A stretch of DNA of 64,000 nt from Balneolaceae bacterium. GTDB lineage: Bacteria > Bacteroidota > Rhodothermia > Balneolales > Balneolaceae. Location of the stretch: NCBI GenBank assembly GCA_006969905.1, contig CP030887.1, forward strand, positions 1,904,001-1,968,000. The letters run 5' to 3'. Position numbers and translations under genes: made by a program. Positions 17,460 through 25,919 of this stretch are shown here, one piece after another; within the stretch, counting starts at the first letter, position 1; each line of letters starts with the position of its first letter. Below the pieces are notes generated by a model, which made no database searches, had not been told where the DNA came from, and saw only the letters and a list, made by a program, of their open reading frames with translations.

Positions 17460-18725
17460 TTAGTTCAAAAACCGGAAAAGGCGTGGTTGATCATTTACAT
17501 ACTCAAAGCTGAAATTTGTTTTTTGCAAACGGGTTATCAATCCATCAAAATCTTCTTTTCTTTTTAGTTCTATACCGATAAGTGCCGGTCCCTGTTCACG
17601 GTTGGTCTTTTTAGAGTATTCAAAGTAGGTGATGTCATCTTCGGGGCCAAGTACATCATTTAAAAATTCGCGAAGTGCACCTGCCCGTTGTGGAAAATCA
17701 ATGATGAAATAGTGCTTCAATCCTTCGTAGCGTTGGTGCCGCTCTTTAATTTCGGCAGTTCGTGTAATATCGTTGTTGCTTCCGCTTATAATACAAACTA
17801 CAGTCTTACCCTTAATTTTTTCTCTCACTTCATCCAGCGCAGTAATTGATAATGCACCTGCAGGTTCCACAACTATTGCCTGTTCATTGTACATTTTTAA
17901 TATGGTTCCGCACACTTTCCCTTCGGGAACAGTAACCACCTCTTCCAGTATCTCTTTACAAATTTCAAAAGTAAGGTCGCCGACCCGTTTTACTGCCGCT
18001 CCGTCTACGAAATTATCAATATGATCAAGGGTAACAGGTTTATTTTTTTCGATAGAGATTTTCATGGAAGGGGCACCGGAAGGTTCAACACCTACAATTT
18101 TGGTTTGAGGGGAATGAACATTAAAGTACGAGCCGACCCCGGCTGAAAGCCCACCACCGCCAACAGGTAAAAGCAGGTAGTCGATAGGAGAGGCCATATC
18201 TTGCAAAATCTCTTTTCCTACTGTTCCCTGACCTGCTATAATTTTCGGGTCATCAAAAGGAGGGATAAAGACCGCTTTTTTCTCTTTACAAAATTCAGAA
18301 GCATGAGCGTATGAGTCATCGTAGGTATCGCCATTTAAAACAATATGTATATACTCTTTACCAAACATATTTACCTGGTCAACTTTTTGTTGAGGTGTAG
18401 TTTCAGGCATAAAAATGGTTCCGTGTATTTTCTTCAGGTAACAGGCCAGGGCAACTCCCTGGGCGTGATTTCCTGCACTAGCGCAAACAACACCATGCGC
18501 AAGTTGATCTTTACTAAGACTTTCTATCTTGTTGTAAGCCCCCCGTATTTTATAGGAACGTACCACTTGTAAATCTTCTCGTTTAAACCATACGTCAGCT
18601 TCGTATTCTTCAGACAAGCGTTTGTTCTTTACCAAAGGGGTATGGGTTACTATATTTTTGAGCGTATTTGCCGCTTCGTCAATTTCTTTTACAGAGATAA
18701 CTCCTGATTCTGTTGATATGGACAT
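17460..18725 (-). CDS. ilvA: Threonine ammonia-lyase (threonine deaminase)
   Basis: A 421-residue PLP enzyme making 2-oxobutanoate from threonine, the committed step to isoleucine. Schiff-base Lys59 lies in SYKIRGAYN and the phosphate-binding glycine loop is VGGGGLSAG near residue 190. A C-terminal ACT-like regulatory domain (about 330-421) is present, so feedback control is likely (family knowledge). It is first in a two-gene operon with a class V aminotransferase-fold gene. It is separate from the ilvDBNC operon, and no leader peptide was found in its 136-bp upstream spacer. Confidence 0.95.
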   Translation of the reverse strand: MSISTESGVISVKEIDEAANTLKNIVTHTPLVKNKRLSEEYEADVWFKREDLQVVRSYKIRGAYNKIESLSKDQLAHGVVCASAGNHAQGVALACYLKKIHGTIFMPETTPQQKVDQVNMFGKEYIHIVLNGDTYDDSYAHASEFCKEKKAVFIPPFDDPKIIAGQGTVGKEILQDMASPIDYLLLPVGGGGLSAGVGSYFNVHSPQTKIVGVEPSGAPSMKISIEKNKPVTLDHIDNFVDGAAVKRVGDLTFEICKEILEEVVTVPEGKVCGTILKMYNEQAIVVEPAGALSITALDEVREKIKGKTVVCIISGSNNDITRTAEIKERHQRYEGLKHYFIIDFPQRAGALREFLNDVLGPEDDITYFEYSKKTNREQGPALIGIELKRKEDFDGLITRLQKTNFSFEYVNDQPRLFRFLN

Positions 18726-18812
18726 TAAATTTGCCGGAACAGGCTTTTAGTTTTTGTTTCGATGAATGAAATGAGTACAAGAATATAATTGAATGAGGCG
18801 AGTAATAAACAG

Positions 18813-18835
18813 AAAAAAAGCCTCAAAATTGAGGC
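18813..18835 (-). terminator. Rho-independent terminator for the sigma/membrane-protein operon
   Basis: Arms GCCTCAA (18820-18826) and TTGAGGC (18829-18835) pair perfectly with a 2-base loop. Read leftward, the hairpin is followed by a run of T (A at 18813-18819 on the given strand). It lies 27 bases past the stop of the membrane-protein gene. Confidence 0.8.
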
Positions 18836-18861
18836 TTCGGGAAATAGCTATGTGATACTAA

Positions 18862-19482
18862 TTAATCAATATCATTGATGTTTAACAAATCAATATTTGT
18901 TTTAAGTTGTTCCAGGTATTCATTAAAAGCTTTTTCATTCATTTTTCTGGCAGCGTAAGTACCCAAGGCGCCATAGCCAACAGCAAAAATTAAAAAGAAA
19001 GTAAGAGAAACAGGATCGGTAAAAATTTCTTTAAATGTTTCTCCTTTATAAAGTGATGAAAGTGTCCATCCGATAATTCCTGAAATAGAAATGATAACAA
19101 GGCCCACAGTTTCTTCAAACTTAAGTACTTTTTTAACCCGGTTATAATAAGTCGTCAAAGTGAGTTTGACATTTCCGGTTAAATCACCGGTCATATTATT
19201 GTACTGATGTCTCATATATAACCAACTTCCTCCCAGGTAAACCAGAACAAAACACCATACTGCAGTGGTGCGTACATTTTGAATGGTTAACAGCATGATG
19301 ATAAATGATGCGATAAAAAAAACAGCTACCCATCTCATTTTGTTTTTAATACCCTTTTTTAATTTCTCCAACGGATTTGAAGAAGTTCTTGTAATGGCTT
19401 GCATAATGGCTTCCTTGTCAATTTTTTGGCGGTTAAAATTGTTTTGTAGTTGATCCCAGGCGTTTTGTAAATCTTGGCTCAT
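18862..19482 (-). CDS. Four-helix membrane protein, probable partner of the ECF sigma factor
   Basis: A 206-residue protein with a soluble basic N-terminus (1-47) and hydrophobic segments near 50-66, 75-90, 128-146 and 158-176. Its ATG overlaps the sigma-factor stop by 4 bases. In such pairs the second gene is often a membrane anti-sigma factor, but no zinc-binding anti-sigma motif (HxxxCxxC) is visible, so an anti-sigma role is inferred only from position. Confidence 0.6.
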   Translation of the reverse strand: MSQDLQNAWDQLQNNFNRQKIDKEAIMQAITRTSSNPLEKLKKGIKNKMRWVAVFFIASFIIMLLTIQNVRTTAVWCFVLVYLGGSWLYMRHQYNNMTGDLTGNVKLTLTTYYNRVKKVLKFEETVGLVIISISGIIGWTLSSLYKGETFKEIFTDPVSLTFFLIFAVGYGALGTYAARKMNEKAFNEYLEQLKTNIDLLNINDID

Positions 19483-19973
19483 AGATTACCTCCTTTCATC
19501 TTTGAGATCAGTTTTTCTTTAATACGGTGCAGCTTAACCGCTGCATTATTTTTTGTGAGACCGGTTATTTCAGCAATTTCCTCGTTTTTATAACCATCCA
19601 GGTGAAGGGATATAATCATTCTATTCACTTCATCCAGTTTCTTGATTAGATAAAGCAGGGAGTTTTGTTGATCGGTTTTACTTTCGTGAAGATCATCGTA
19701 TTCGTGATGCTCTTCGAACTCAACGATTTCAGGTTTTTTTCTCGTTTTGCGTTGGTACGTAAACACCGTATTTAAGCTTACTTTATACAGCCAGGTAGAG
19801 AATTTGGAGTTACCCTTAAACCGTGGATAAGATTTCCATGCCTGGAATAATATCTCCTGGTTAAGGTCATCACGGTCTTCAGGGTCATCCAGATACAGAA
19901 ATAAAACCTTGTTTATTATTCCGGTGTTATCCTGAATTAGTTCTGTAAATTTTTGTTTAGATGTGTTATTCAT
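19479..19973 (-). CDS. ECF-type RNA polymerase sigma factor
   Basis: 164 residues. Region 2 has DDLNQEILFQAWKSYPRF followed by FSTWLYKVSLNTVF. Region 4 has a helix-turn-helix NEEIAEITGLTKNNAAVKLHR. There is no region 3 or 1.1, as expected for extracytoplasmic-function sigma factors. It directs transcription of an unknown regulon. It is translationally coupled (ATGA) to the following membrane protein and transcribed divergently from the GNAT gene across a 159-bp spacer. Confidence 0.93.
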   Translation of the reverse strand: MNNTSKQKFTELIQDNTGIINKVLFLYLDDPEDRDDLNQEILFQAWKSYPRFKGNSKFSTWLYKVSLNTVFTYQRKTRKKPEIVEFEEHHEYDDLHESKTDQQNSLLYLIKKLDEVNRMIISLHLDGYKNEEIAEITGLTKNNAAVKLHRIKEKLISKMKGGNL

Positions 19974-20132
19974 CCAATTTTCAATACACGGTTTCTACGT
20001 CTTTTGCCTATTATGTTGGCGTTTTAACAAAGCAAAAAGCAAAAACTCTCCAAACTCAATAGCTGTTTTTTTATTTGGTTTAATTGATTAGTATTCAAAC
20101 CAGGGAAAGAATTACAGGGCATATAAAAATTT

Positions 20133-20612
20133 ATGCAGATACGACTTATAGAGCAGAAAGACTTACCAAAGGTATGGGAGCTAAACGAGCTTGCGGTGCC
20201 AAATGTCAGTAGTTTAACTACTACAGATCTGGAGTGGTTTGTTGAGGAAAGTGAGCTTTTTGCAGTTATTGAAAAGGATAATAAGCTTGTCGGCTTTATG
20301 ATTGTGATGACTCCTGGGTCAACTTATGAAAGTTTAAACTACCGGTATTTTTCCGGCCACTATTCTGATTTCTACTATGTAGACAGAATTGTTATTGCTG
20401 AAGCATACCGTGGCAATGGTTTTGGTTCTTCATTGTATCAATATCTTTTTGACCGGGCATCATCCGGGGTAATAGCCTGCGAAGTAAACCTGAAGCCTTA
20501 TAATGAAGCTTCACTGGAGTTTCACAAGAGTAGAGGGTTTAAACAAGTAGCCCGTCAGCAAACTGAAAATGGAGAAAAAGAGGTTTCGTTGATGGTTAGA
20601 GAGATAGATTAA
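20133..20612 (+). CDS. GNAT family N-acetyltransferase
   Basis: A 159-residue single-domain acetyltransferase. The acetyl-CoA pyrophosphate loop is YRGNGFGSSLY (about residues 90-100), preceded by the beta-4 segment DRIVIAEA. The C-terminal NEASLEFHKSRGFKQ is the usual GNAT beta-5/alpha-4 region. The substrate cannot be predicted. It is monocistronic and ends before an inverted-repeat spacer. Confidence 0.9.
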   Translation: MQIRLIEQKDLPKVWELNELAVPNVSSLTTTDLEWFVEESELFAVIEKDNKLVGFMIVMTPGSTYESLNYRYFSGHYSDFYYVDRIVIAEAYRGNGFGSSLYQYLFDRASSGVIACEVNLKPYNEASLEFHKSRGFKQVARQQTENGEKEVSLMVREID

Positions 20613-20654
20613 CGTAAGTTCAATATAAAATGAATAAAATAATCCAATCCAATC

Positions 20655-20755
20655 AAGAGTCATTCCGCAGCGTATGCCCGGAATCCAGGATATTTTTAAA
20701 GCAAAATAAGTTGTAATAGTACGCTCTTGATTCCTGCATTCGCAGGAATGACTAA
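20655..20755. repeat. Pair of inverted CATTCC repeats
   Basis: The left unit AGTCATTCCGCAGCG (from 20657) and the right unit reverse-complemented (AGTCATTCCTGCGAATGC, ending 20752) are imperfect inverted copies. The right unit contains its own perfect hairpin, ATTCCTGC (20730-20737) with GCAGGAAT (20742-20749). This resembles REP/BIME-type extragenic pairs. It lies between two convergent genes. Confidence 0.6.
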
Positions 20756-20820
20756 TAAAGTGGATTTGATTCCTTTTTGGTAGTTTCTTATCTCGAACTC
20801 ACGTTAGATTAAGATTTTTT

Positions 20821-21051
20821 CTACGATAGACCCTTAAACTCCTTGCGTTTCTTATCCATCCATTGCTGCATGGCTTCCGGATCCTGCATAAGGGTTCTCA
20901 TTTCCTGCATAGCCTGAAGGTGTGCTTCGTCTTGTTGCTCAAACATTTCCTTTCCATGCTGCTGGCTTTGTTTTGCTATTTCTTCAAAAGTCTCAGCATG
21001 GAATTCCAGGTCACATGCCCCTCCAAGTTGTTTGCAAGTCATCGTTTTCAT
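20821..21051 (-). CDS. DUF1059 domain small protein
   Basis: A 76-residue soluble protein. TCKQLGGACDLEFHAETFEEI is the DUF1059 signature with two conserved cysteines (residues 5 and 13, counting from MKTMTC). The rest is a charged helical tail with many Gln and Glu (HLQAMQEMR, PEAMQQWM). The role of the family is unknown; the two Cys and one His could bind a metal (inference). An own promoter is likely. Confidence 0.85.
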   Translation of the reverse strand: MKTMTCKQLGGACDLEFHAETFEEIAKQSQQHGKEMFEQQDEAHLQAMQEMRTLMQDPEAMQQWMDKKRKEFKGLS

Positions 21052-21135
21052 AATAAGTACATTAGGGAAGTTAAAACCGAATGTACTTTAGCAGAACGTA
21101 AGGAACAAGCAGACAAATAGAGCTAAGAGCCGGTA

Positions 21136-22239
21136 TCAAATGAGTTCAAAATCGGCGATACCAAATTCTTTTCCATTTACAATAACAGAAACTTTATGGG
21201 TTCCCGGGTAAAATTTCTTCGTGGTAATAGGCCTGAAAGATTGTTTCCTTTCAATAAAGGTTTTGGAATCTCCCGGATATTCTTTTTCACTTATTTTGAA
21301 TACTTTTTTTGAATGGGTTCCATTAGCTTTCAGGTAGTACATGGCATATTCCAACCGGATTTTCCGGCTTCTGGTATTCTTATTATGCAGATTAAAAGAG
21401 AACTCAAGATAGTCTCCGATGTGAACGCTTTGCGTTTGAACCTGGAAATTGGAAACGACAATATCTTCTACCGAACCAAAACCGAAGAGGCTCATAACTT
21501 CTTCATTACCTTGCTTCAATAAAGTTCTGCAGGCGTGTTTTACTACCCGGTCAGTGATGTCAGTGTTTCCAATCCATTTTTTTGCAATCCCGATTACCAG
21601 CTCCGGGTGATCTTTTGAAATATCATTCAGGTTGTTAGCGACACTACGTCGTACCGATTCCGACTCGTCTTCTTTTAATTGTTCAAGAACAGGCAGAATA
21701 GGAGCAGGGTCTTCTTTTAAAAAGGGAACCCCCATTGCCCAAGGGAGCCTTGGTCGGAAACCTTCTGAAGACAATCGTCTTACTGCAGGATGCCTATGTG
21801 TTGACCATGCCTGCATTTGCAAAATCATTTCGTCCGGGTATTTCAACAAGAACGGCCTTACAGCAAATTCACAACTGATAAATTGTGTGATCTTCTCCAT
21901 GGCCGAAACGGATATTTCGTAATGGTCAAGACCGTATAGTTCAACAAAGTCAGGGAGAAATATGTATCCAAAGTTATCAGATTCTTCACCGTTTTTTTGA
22001 AACTCTGGAATGAACTTCAAAATTGTATTAATACATGAGGAGTAGCTTTCCGGTAATTGACTACGAAGTATTTGCGTAATATGCCGTAACCGCTCTTTCA
22101 ATTCACGATTATCCCATTCTTCATCGTAAATGTTTTTTAGAAAAGCCTGGGTATTAAATCCCGGGATAATTTTTTCACATGCACTTGTAAGGGATTCAAA
22201 GAAAGCGGCATTATATAGATTCTTGAGTGGTTCTGGCAT
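21136..22239 (-). CDS. DNA alkylation repair protein, AlkC-like
   Basis: A 367-residue protein. The N-terminal 250 residues are HEAT-like helical repeats with STHRHPAVRRLSSEGFRPRLPWA, the hallmark of AlkC/AlkD glycosylases that excise 3-methylated purines without base flipping. The C-terminal part (about 265-367) is beta-rich (FNLHNKNTRSRKIRLEYA, GTHKVSVIVNGK) and matches the immunoglobulin-like domain reported for AlkC. It is monocistronic. Assignment to AlkC rather than AlkD rests on that C-terminal domain. Confidence 0.85.
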   Translation of the reverse strand: MPEPLKNLYNAAFFESLTSACEKIIPGFNTQAFLKNIYDEEWDNRELKERLRHITQILRSQLPESYSSCINTILKFIPEFQKNGEESDNFGYIFLPDFVELYGLDHYEISVSAMEKITQFISCEFAVRPFLLKYPDEMILQMQAWSTHRHPAVRRLSSEGFRPRLPWAMGVPFLKEDPAPILPVLEQLKEDESESVRRSVANNLNDISKDHPELVIGIAKKWIGNTDITDRVVKHACRTLLKQGNEEVMSLFGFGSVEDIVVSNFQVQTQSVHIGDYLEFSFNLHNKNTRSRKIRLEYAMYYLKANGTHSKKVFKISEKEYPGDSKTFIERKQSFRPITTKKFYPGTHKVSVIVNGKEFGIADFELI

Positions 22240-22324
22240 TGTTCGTCTGTTTTAAGTTTATAGGATAATAATACGAACCACTTCTGACAACTGTATGTCA
22301 GTGCCAACCTGGAGAATAAAGCTT

Positions 22325-22870
22325 TTATTTCTGGTTGATTTCCCGGAATAACTCGATCGCCTGGTTAAAATGCCTTTCCTGATGGGTTACCACTATTTCA
22401 ATACCCGTATTGAGTGGAAGAACAATGTATTTGCTTACAGGAGTATAAATAGTGGCTTCGTTTTTAATATGTGGCTCTAATCTCAGGATATATTCTTTTA
22501 GCTTTTTCTGGCTTCCAGAGAATTGTTCAAAAATATTCAATGGAACAGTACTTTCAGAGGGATCCCAAATAGAAAAAGTTTTTCCCTTTTTCTTTCGATC
22601 CGGTTCTACAGCATCAAGAATTAGTTTCCCAAAAAAAGAAGAAATGAATGGTATTCTTCCATAGAAAGGGAGTTTTATCGAACCCGATTCCAATTCAGAA
22701 AAAACTTTGAAATAGGTCTCATTAATTTGAATCAGGTGTTCAATGTTTTGACCGATACTCCAGGTACCAGGGTTTGGTTTCCAGTTCAATGTTTCTTTAC
22801 CAACGGAACCAAAATGGGAGTTAAAAAGAGAGGTATTGGTATCAATTCTTTCAATACAGTTTTGCTGCAT
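22325..22870 (-). CDS. DinB-like protein
   Basis: About 181 residues from ATG 22870; a 17-residue extension to 22921 is open but lacks family resemblance. LNWKPNPGTWSIGQNIEHLI is the typical DinB N-terminal block with a metal-ligand His, and VVTHQERHFNQAI near the C-terminus supplies the second His pair. It is probably a cytoplasmic metal-dependent thiol-linked hydrolase or transferase of unknown substrate. It is 81 bases downstream of a Crp/Fnr regulator on the same strand and may be its target. Confidence 0.78.
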   Translation of the reverse strand: MQQNCIERIDTNTSLFNSHFGSVGKETLNWKPNPGTWSIGQNIEHLIQINETYFKVFSELESGSIKLPFYGRIPFISSFFGKLILDAVEPDRKKKGKTFSIWDPSESTVPLNIFEQFSGSQKKLKEYILRLEPHIKNEATIYTPVSKYIVLPLNTGIEIVVTHQERHFNQAIELFREINQK

Positions 22871-22951
22871 AATGTTTGATCTTGATGTTTTTGATAGAAA
22901 AGAATTTCCACAGATTAACAAAAGAACAGGTTGGTATAAACCAACAATTAT

Positions 22952-23530
22952 TCAAATACGAATACGGTTTATGAGCTTGCTGAAATTGGTTGAATCAATA
23001 CGAAGGTAAGAGGCAAGGTCTTTTTGAGAAACCATATTTAATAAATGAGGGCTTCGTTCCACAAAAGATTTAAACCGGGTTTCGATATCAAAAGCCATTA
23101 GCTCAAAATAGCGTTTTAGCAAACCTACCAATACCTGTTCATTATATTTACGATACAATGTTTCAATGTCCCGGTGCTTCTGAAGAAGCTCTTCATGTTT
23201 AGAAATCGTAATTCGAAGAAACTTACTCGGTGAAATGGTTTCCAGATAATACTTAGAGGCGGCTCCGGTTAGTACGGAATCTATTATTCCAGTAAATCCC
23301 GGGGCATAGGTAAAAGCGATTACGTGAAATTTGTCATTGTGCAGGTAATATGATTTCTGGATGCCCTCAAGAACATAATACAGATGCTTTTCTGTTTGTC
23401 CCGGCGCTGTCATCACTGTTTTTCTGGGCAAAGAGTATTCTGTCCAGTGAGAAATATATTCGTTTAAAATATCCCCGGGTATTTCATGAATGGCTGACAG
23501 GAATTGTTTGAAAGCTTCGATATCGTGCAT
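22952..23530 (-). CDS. Crp/Fnr family transcription regulator
   Basis: 192 residues. The N-terminal cyclic-nucleotide-binding beta-roll covers about 20-115, with YYVLEGIQKSYY. The C-terminal helix-turn-helix is QKDLASYLRIDSTNFSKLINRIR. This short Bacteroidota type usually lacks conserved cAMP contacts and Fnr cysteines, and none are seen here. It lies just upstream of the DinB-like gene on the same strand. The C-terminal end is short and abrupt but the recognition helix is intact. Confidence 0.88.
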   Translation of the reverse strand: MHDIEAFKQFLSAIHEIPGDILNEYISHWTEYSLPRKTVMTAPGQTEKHLYYVLEGIQKSYYLHNDKFHVIAFTYAPGFTGIIDSVLTGAASKYYLETISPSKFLRITISKHEELLQKHRDIETLYRKYNEQVLVGLLKRYFELMAFDIETRFKSFVERSPHLLNMVSQKDLASYLRIDSTNFSKLINRIRI

Positions 23531-23613
23531 ATCGGAAAGCTAGGGGTTTTAGATGGGAGTAGCCACAGATTCGTTCTTTAGCAATATCACGAAACTATAT
23601 CACTCAGATTATC

Positions 23614-23868
23614 TCAAAAAACCCGAATCAAATAGGCATAACTTACAGCAAAGGCCAGGTAAATAAGGCTCCCGGTCAGAATGAGGCGAAGGCGATGGTT
23701 TAGTTTACGCCGGGCCAGTATAACAGTTTTCCGTTTCAAGGCATATCCATCAATTTTAGATTTCCTTCGGATAGCTCTTGGTTCCGCAATTTCACGGAAG
23801 AAGGATTTTCCCCGGAGCAGGCTCAAATTAGCAGTGTTTGTTTTCCATGATGATGATGCCATACCCAT
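23614..23868 (-). CDS. Small basic protein with one C-terminal membrane helix
   Basis: 84 residues. A strong Shine-Dalgarno sequence (AAAAGGAGGAA on the transcript, 23871-23881) sits just before the ATG at 23868. That settles the start against an upstream ATG at 23925. The N-terminal 60 residues are rich in Arg and Lys (RAIRRKSK, ILARRKLNHR), and residues about 63-82 form a hydrophobic helix. Not recognised; a membrane-tethered, possibly nucleic-acid- or phospholipid-binding protein is conceivable only from charge. Confidence 0.55.
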   Translation of the reverse strand: MGMASSSWKTNTANLSLLRGKSFFREIAEPRAIRRKSKIDGYALKRKTVILARRKLNHRLRLILTGSLIYLAFAVSYAYLIRVF

Positions 23869-24066
23869 ATTTCCTCCTTTTATAGATGAAAGAAAAGACA
23901 AATGAGAGTACTGTTTAGAGAACACAAAGTTTCAATTCGAAATATAATGGAGCGATATCCAGATTAGATAGATAATTGATTCAGAAAAATGAATAATCAG
24001 AAACTTTTCAAAAGAGCGGGCCGTAGTCAGTGAGGTATTGATCAAGTATTTACGAAGGAGAACACT

Positions 24067-24234
24067 ATGGAAAAAGGAGCAGGTATCGCAATTGGAGTTG
24101 CCATTGGAACAGCAATAGGTGTGGCAACAGGAAGCATAGGATTATGGATTGGTATTGGCATAATTGTTGGAGTGCTGATAGAGAACGGTGAGTTTGACGA
24201 CTGGGAGCTTTGGGGCTGCGGGCCAAAAGACTGA
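24067..24234 (+). CDS. Glycine-zipper mini membrane protein 1
   Basis: 55 residues with a ribosome site GAAGGAG 7 bases before the ATG. A single long hydrophobic stretch (about 5-40) has Gly at every third or fourth position (GAGIAIGVAIGTAIGVATG), a glycine-zipper pattern that packs helices. The tail is acidic (NGEFDDWELWG). It is paralogous to the next small gene. Similar mini-proteins are common unannotated genes in this phylum; function unknown. Confidence 0.7.
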   Translation: MEKGAGIAIGVAIGTAIGVATGSIGLWIGIGIIVGVLIENGEFDDWELWGCGPKD

Positions 24235-24309
24235 TGAGATGATGATATAAGGAACACTTCTCACTCAGCATTAACGTCCATTAAATCAAAATTTTACTAA
24301 AGGAAATCC

Positions 24310-24471
24310 ATGAAAAAAGGAATGGGAACAGCTTTGGGAATAGCAATAGGAGCAGCAATAGGTGTAGTTACCGATAATATTGGTTTGTGGCTTTCACTCG
24401 GAATTGTATTTGGAGTTTCTTATGATGCCATGCAAGCCAAAAAGGGCACGAAACTAAAAAAAGACACTTAG
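24310..24471 (+). CDS. Glycine-zipper mini membrane protein 2
   Basis: 53 residues with AAAGGAAA before the ATG. GMGTALGIAIGAAIGVVTDN and IGLWLSLGIVFGV repeat the pattern of the gene 75 bases upstream, aligning over about 40 residues. The tail is basic here (AKKGTKLKK) where the first copy is acidic, so the two could pair in the membrane (inference). They probably share one transcript. Confidence 0.7.
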   Translation: MKKGMGTALGIAIGAAIGVVTDNIGLWLSLGIVFGVSYDAMQAKKGTKLKKDT

Positions 24472-24666
24472 CTGTTCTTACTTCAATCCCAATAATTCGC
24501 TTTTTCGTTTTACGATATTCTTATAACCAAGTGTTAGAAAACCTTCAGAGATCCTTCACAAGATTCTGAAACAAGTTCAGGATGCCCCTGTATGGTTTTT
24601 GAGTTGCTTTAAAAAGTTCTGTCATCGAAAATTACCCGATTTCCTACAAGGATTACATAGATTAGT

Positions 24667-24704
24667 GTCATTGCGATCCCGATATTCATCGGGATCGCAA
24701 TGAC
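24667..24704. repeat. Perfect 17-bp inverted repeat next to ilvC
   Basis: Arms GTCATTGCGATCCCGAT (24667-24683) and its exact complement (24688-24704) are separated by ATTC. It ends 4 bases past the ilvC stop and has no T-run. It could stabilise the ilv mRNA 3' end or be a REP-type element. The remaining 24472-24666 stretch shows no gene. Confidence 0.75.
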
Positions 24705-24708
24705 GATA

Positions 24709-25755
24709 TCAATTATTCTCCGGCCTTAATGTCCTTACGGTTTTGCCGGCCCGCCACATCTCGGATTCACGGAGTTCTTTGAGTTCCTCTTCCAGTCCTT
24801 CACGATAGTCCGGCTTGGAGTTGGCATCAATAGATTTTTGGGCTTCATTACCGGCCGCTACTTCGCTGTATAGTTTTTCAAATACAGGTTTGGTAGCATC
24901 GCGGAAGGGTTTCCACCAATCCAGTGCCCCGCGTTGGGCAGTGGTGGAACAGTTGGCGTACATCCAGTCCATTCCGTTTTCGGCAACCAACGGCATCAGG
25001 GATTGGGTGAGTTCTTCCACGGTTTCATTAAAAGCTTCGGAAGGGGAGTGCCCGTTTGCTCGAAGTACTTCATACTGGGCGGCAAAAATTCCCTGGATGG
25101 CTCCCATCAGCGTACCACGTTCCCCGGTTAAATCAGAGAATACTTCTTTCCTAAAATCAGTTTTGAACAGGTAACCGGAACCTACCCCGATTCCCAGCGC
25201 AACCACACGGTCATACGCTTTACCCGTTGCATCCTGGAAAATGGCATAGCTGGAATTGAGTCCCCTTCCTTCCAGGAACATTCTGCGTAGTGATGTACCT
25301 GAACCTTTTGGGGCAACCAAAATCACATCCACATCTTCAGGGGGAATAATCCCGGTGCGTTCTTTATAGGTAATCCCAAACCCATGAGAGAAATAGAGAG
25401 CTTTACCTTTGGTAAGGTGCTTTTTTACCGTTGGCCAAAGGGCGATTTGTCCGGCATCAGAAAGAAGGAATTGCAGTATGGTTCCCCTTTCGCAGGCTTC
25501 TTCCAGTTCGAAAAGGGTTTCTCCGGGAACCCAGCCATCTGCTACGGCTTTATCCCAGGTTTTGGAGTTTTTGCGCTGCCCAACAATCACATTAAAACCA
25601 TTATCCTTCAGGTTTAATGCTTGTCCCGGGCCTTGCACCCCGTATCCCAATATCGCAATGGTTTCATTTTTCAGGGTTTCCCGGGCTTTTTCGAGGGGGA
25701 ATTCTTCTCGTGTTACTACTTCTTCTTCAACTCCGCCAAAATTTAACAGTGCCAT
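24709..25755 (-). CDS. ilvC: Ketol-acid reductoisomerase
   Basis: A 348-residue NADPH enzyme for the second step of Val/Ile synthesis. The Rossmann motif is GYGVQGPGQALNL (about 37-49), followed by the cofactor-selecting loop QRKNSKTW. The C-terminal catalytic knot contains DLTGERGTLMGAI with the metal-binding Asp and Glu, and EELTQSLMPLVAENG. It is the last gene of the ilvD-ilvB-ilvN-ilvC operon, separated from ilvN by a 164-bp spacer with hairpins. Confidence 0.97.
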   Translation of the reverse strand: MALLNFGGVEEEVVTREEFPLEKARETLKNETIAILGYGVQGPGQALNLKDNGFNVIVGQRKNSKTWDKAVADGWVPGETLFELEEACERGTILQFLLSDAGQIALWPTVKKHLTKGKALYFSHGFGITYKERTGIIPPEDVDVILVAPKGSGTSLRRMFLEGRGLNSSYAIFQDATGKAYDRVVALGIGVGSGYLFKTDFRKEVFSDLTGERGTLMGAIQGIFAAQYEVLRANGHSPSEAFNETVEELTQSLMPLVAENGMDWMYANCSTTAQRGALDWWKPFRDATKPVFEKLYSEVAAGNEAQKSIDANSKPDYREGLEEELKELRESEMWRAGKTVRTLRPENN

Positions 25756-25802
25756 TCTATGATTTGTTTATGTTAATGAGTTTTTGTTTTGATATTCTTT
25801 TT

Positions 25803-25905
25803 TACACACCTCTTGTTCTCCTCTCAAGAGGAGAAACTCTTTAATTCTATTCTGAATAGATTAGAAAACTTCCCCTCTGGAGAGGGGATTGAGGGGTGTG
25901 TTAAT
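25803..25905. repeat. Composite palindromic repeat in the ilvN-ilvC spacer
   Basis: A hairpin TTCTCCTCT/AGAGGAGAA with a 2-base loop and a second hairpin TCCCCTCT/AGAGGGGA are separated by an internal palindrome around TTCTGAATAG. The outer ends read ACACACCTC and GAGGGGTGTGTTAA in inverted orientation. Similar CCCCTC palindromes recur in the ilvB-ilvN spacer. Confidence 0.6.
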
Positions 25906-25919
25906 TCGATTTAGAGTCA

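Noticed and set aside
20655-20755. CRISPR-like repeat array
   Set aside because: There are only two units in inverted orientation, with no regular spacers and no cas genes in the window.
24042-24271. Two leftward ORFs rich in Pro, Ile and Ser opposite the first glycine-zipper gene
   Set aside because: They mirror the Gly/Ala-rich rightward gene, have low-complexity composition and no ribosome site; the rightward frame has one.
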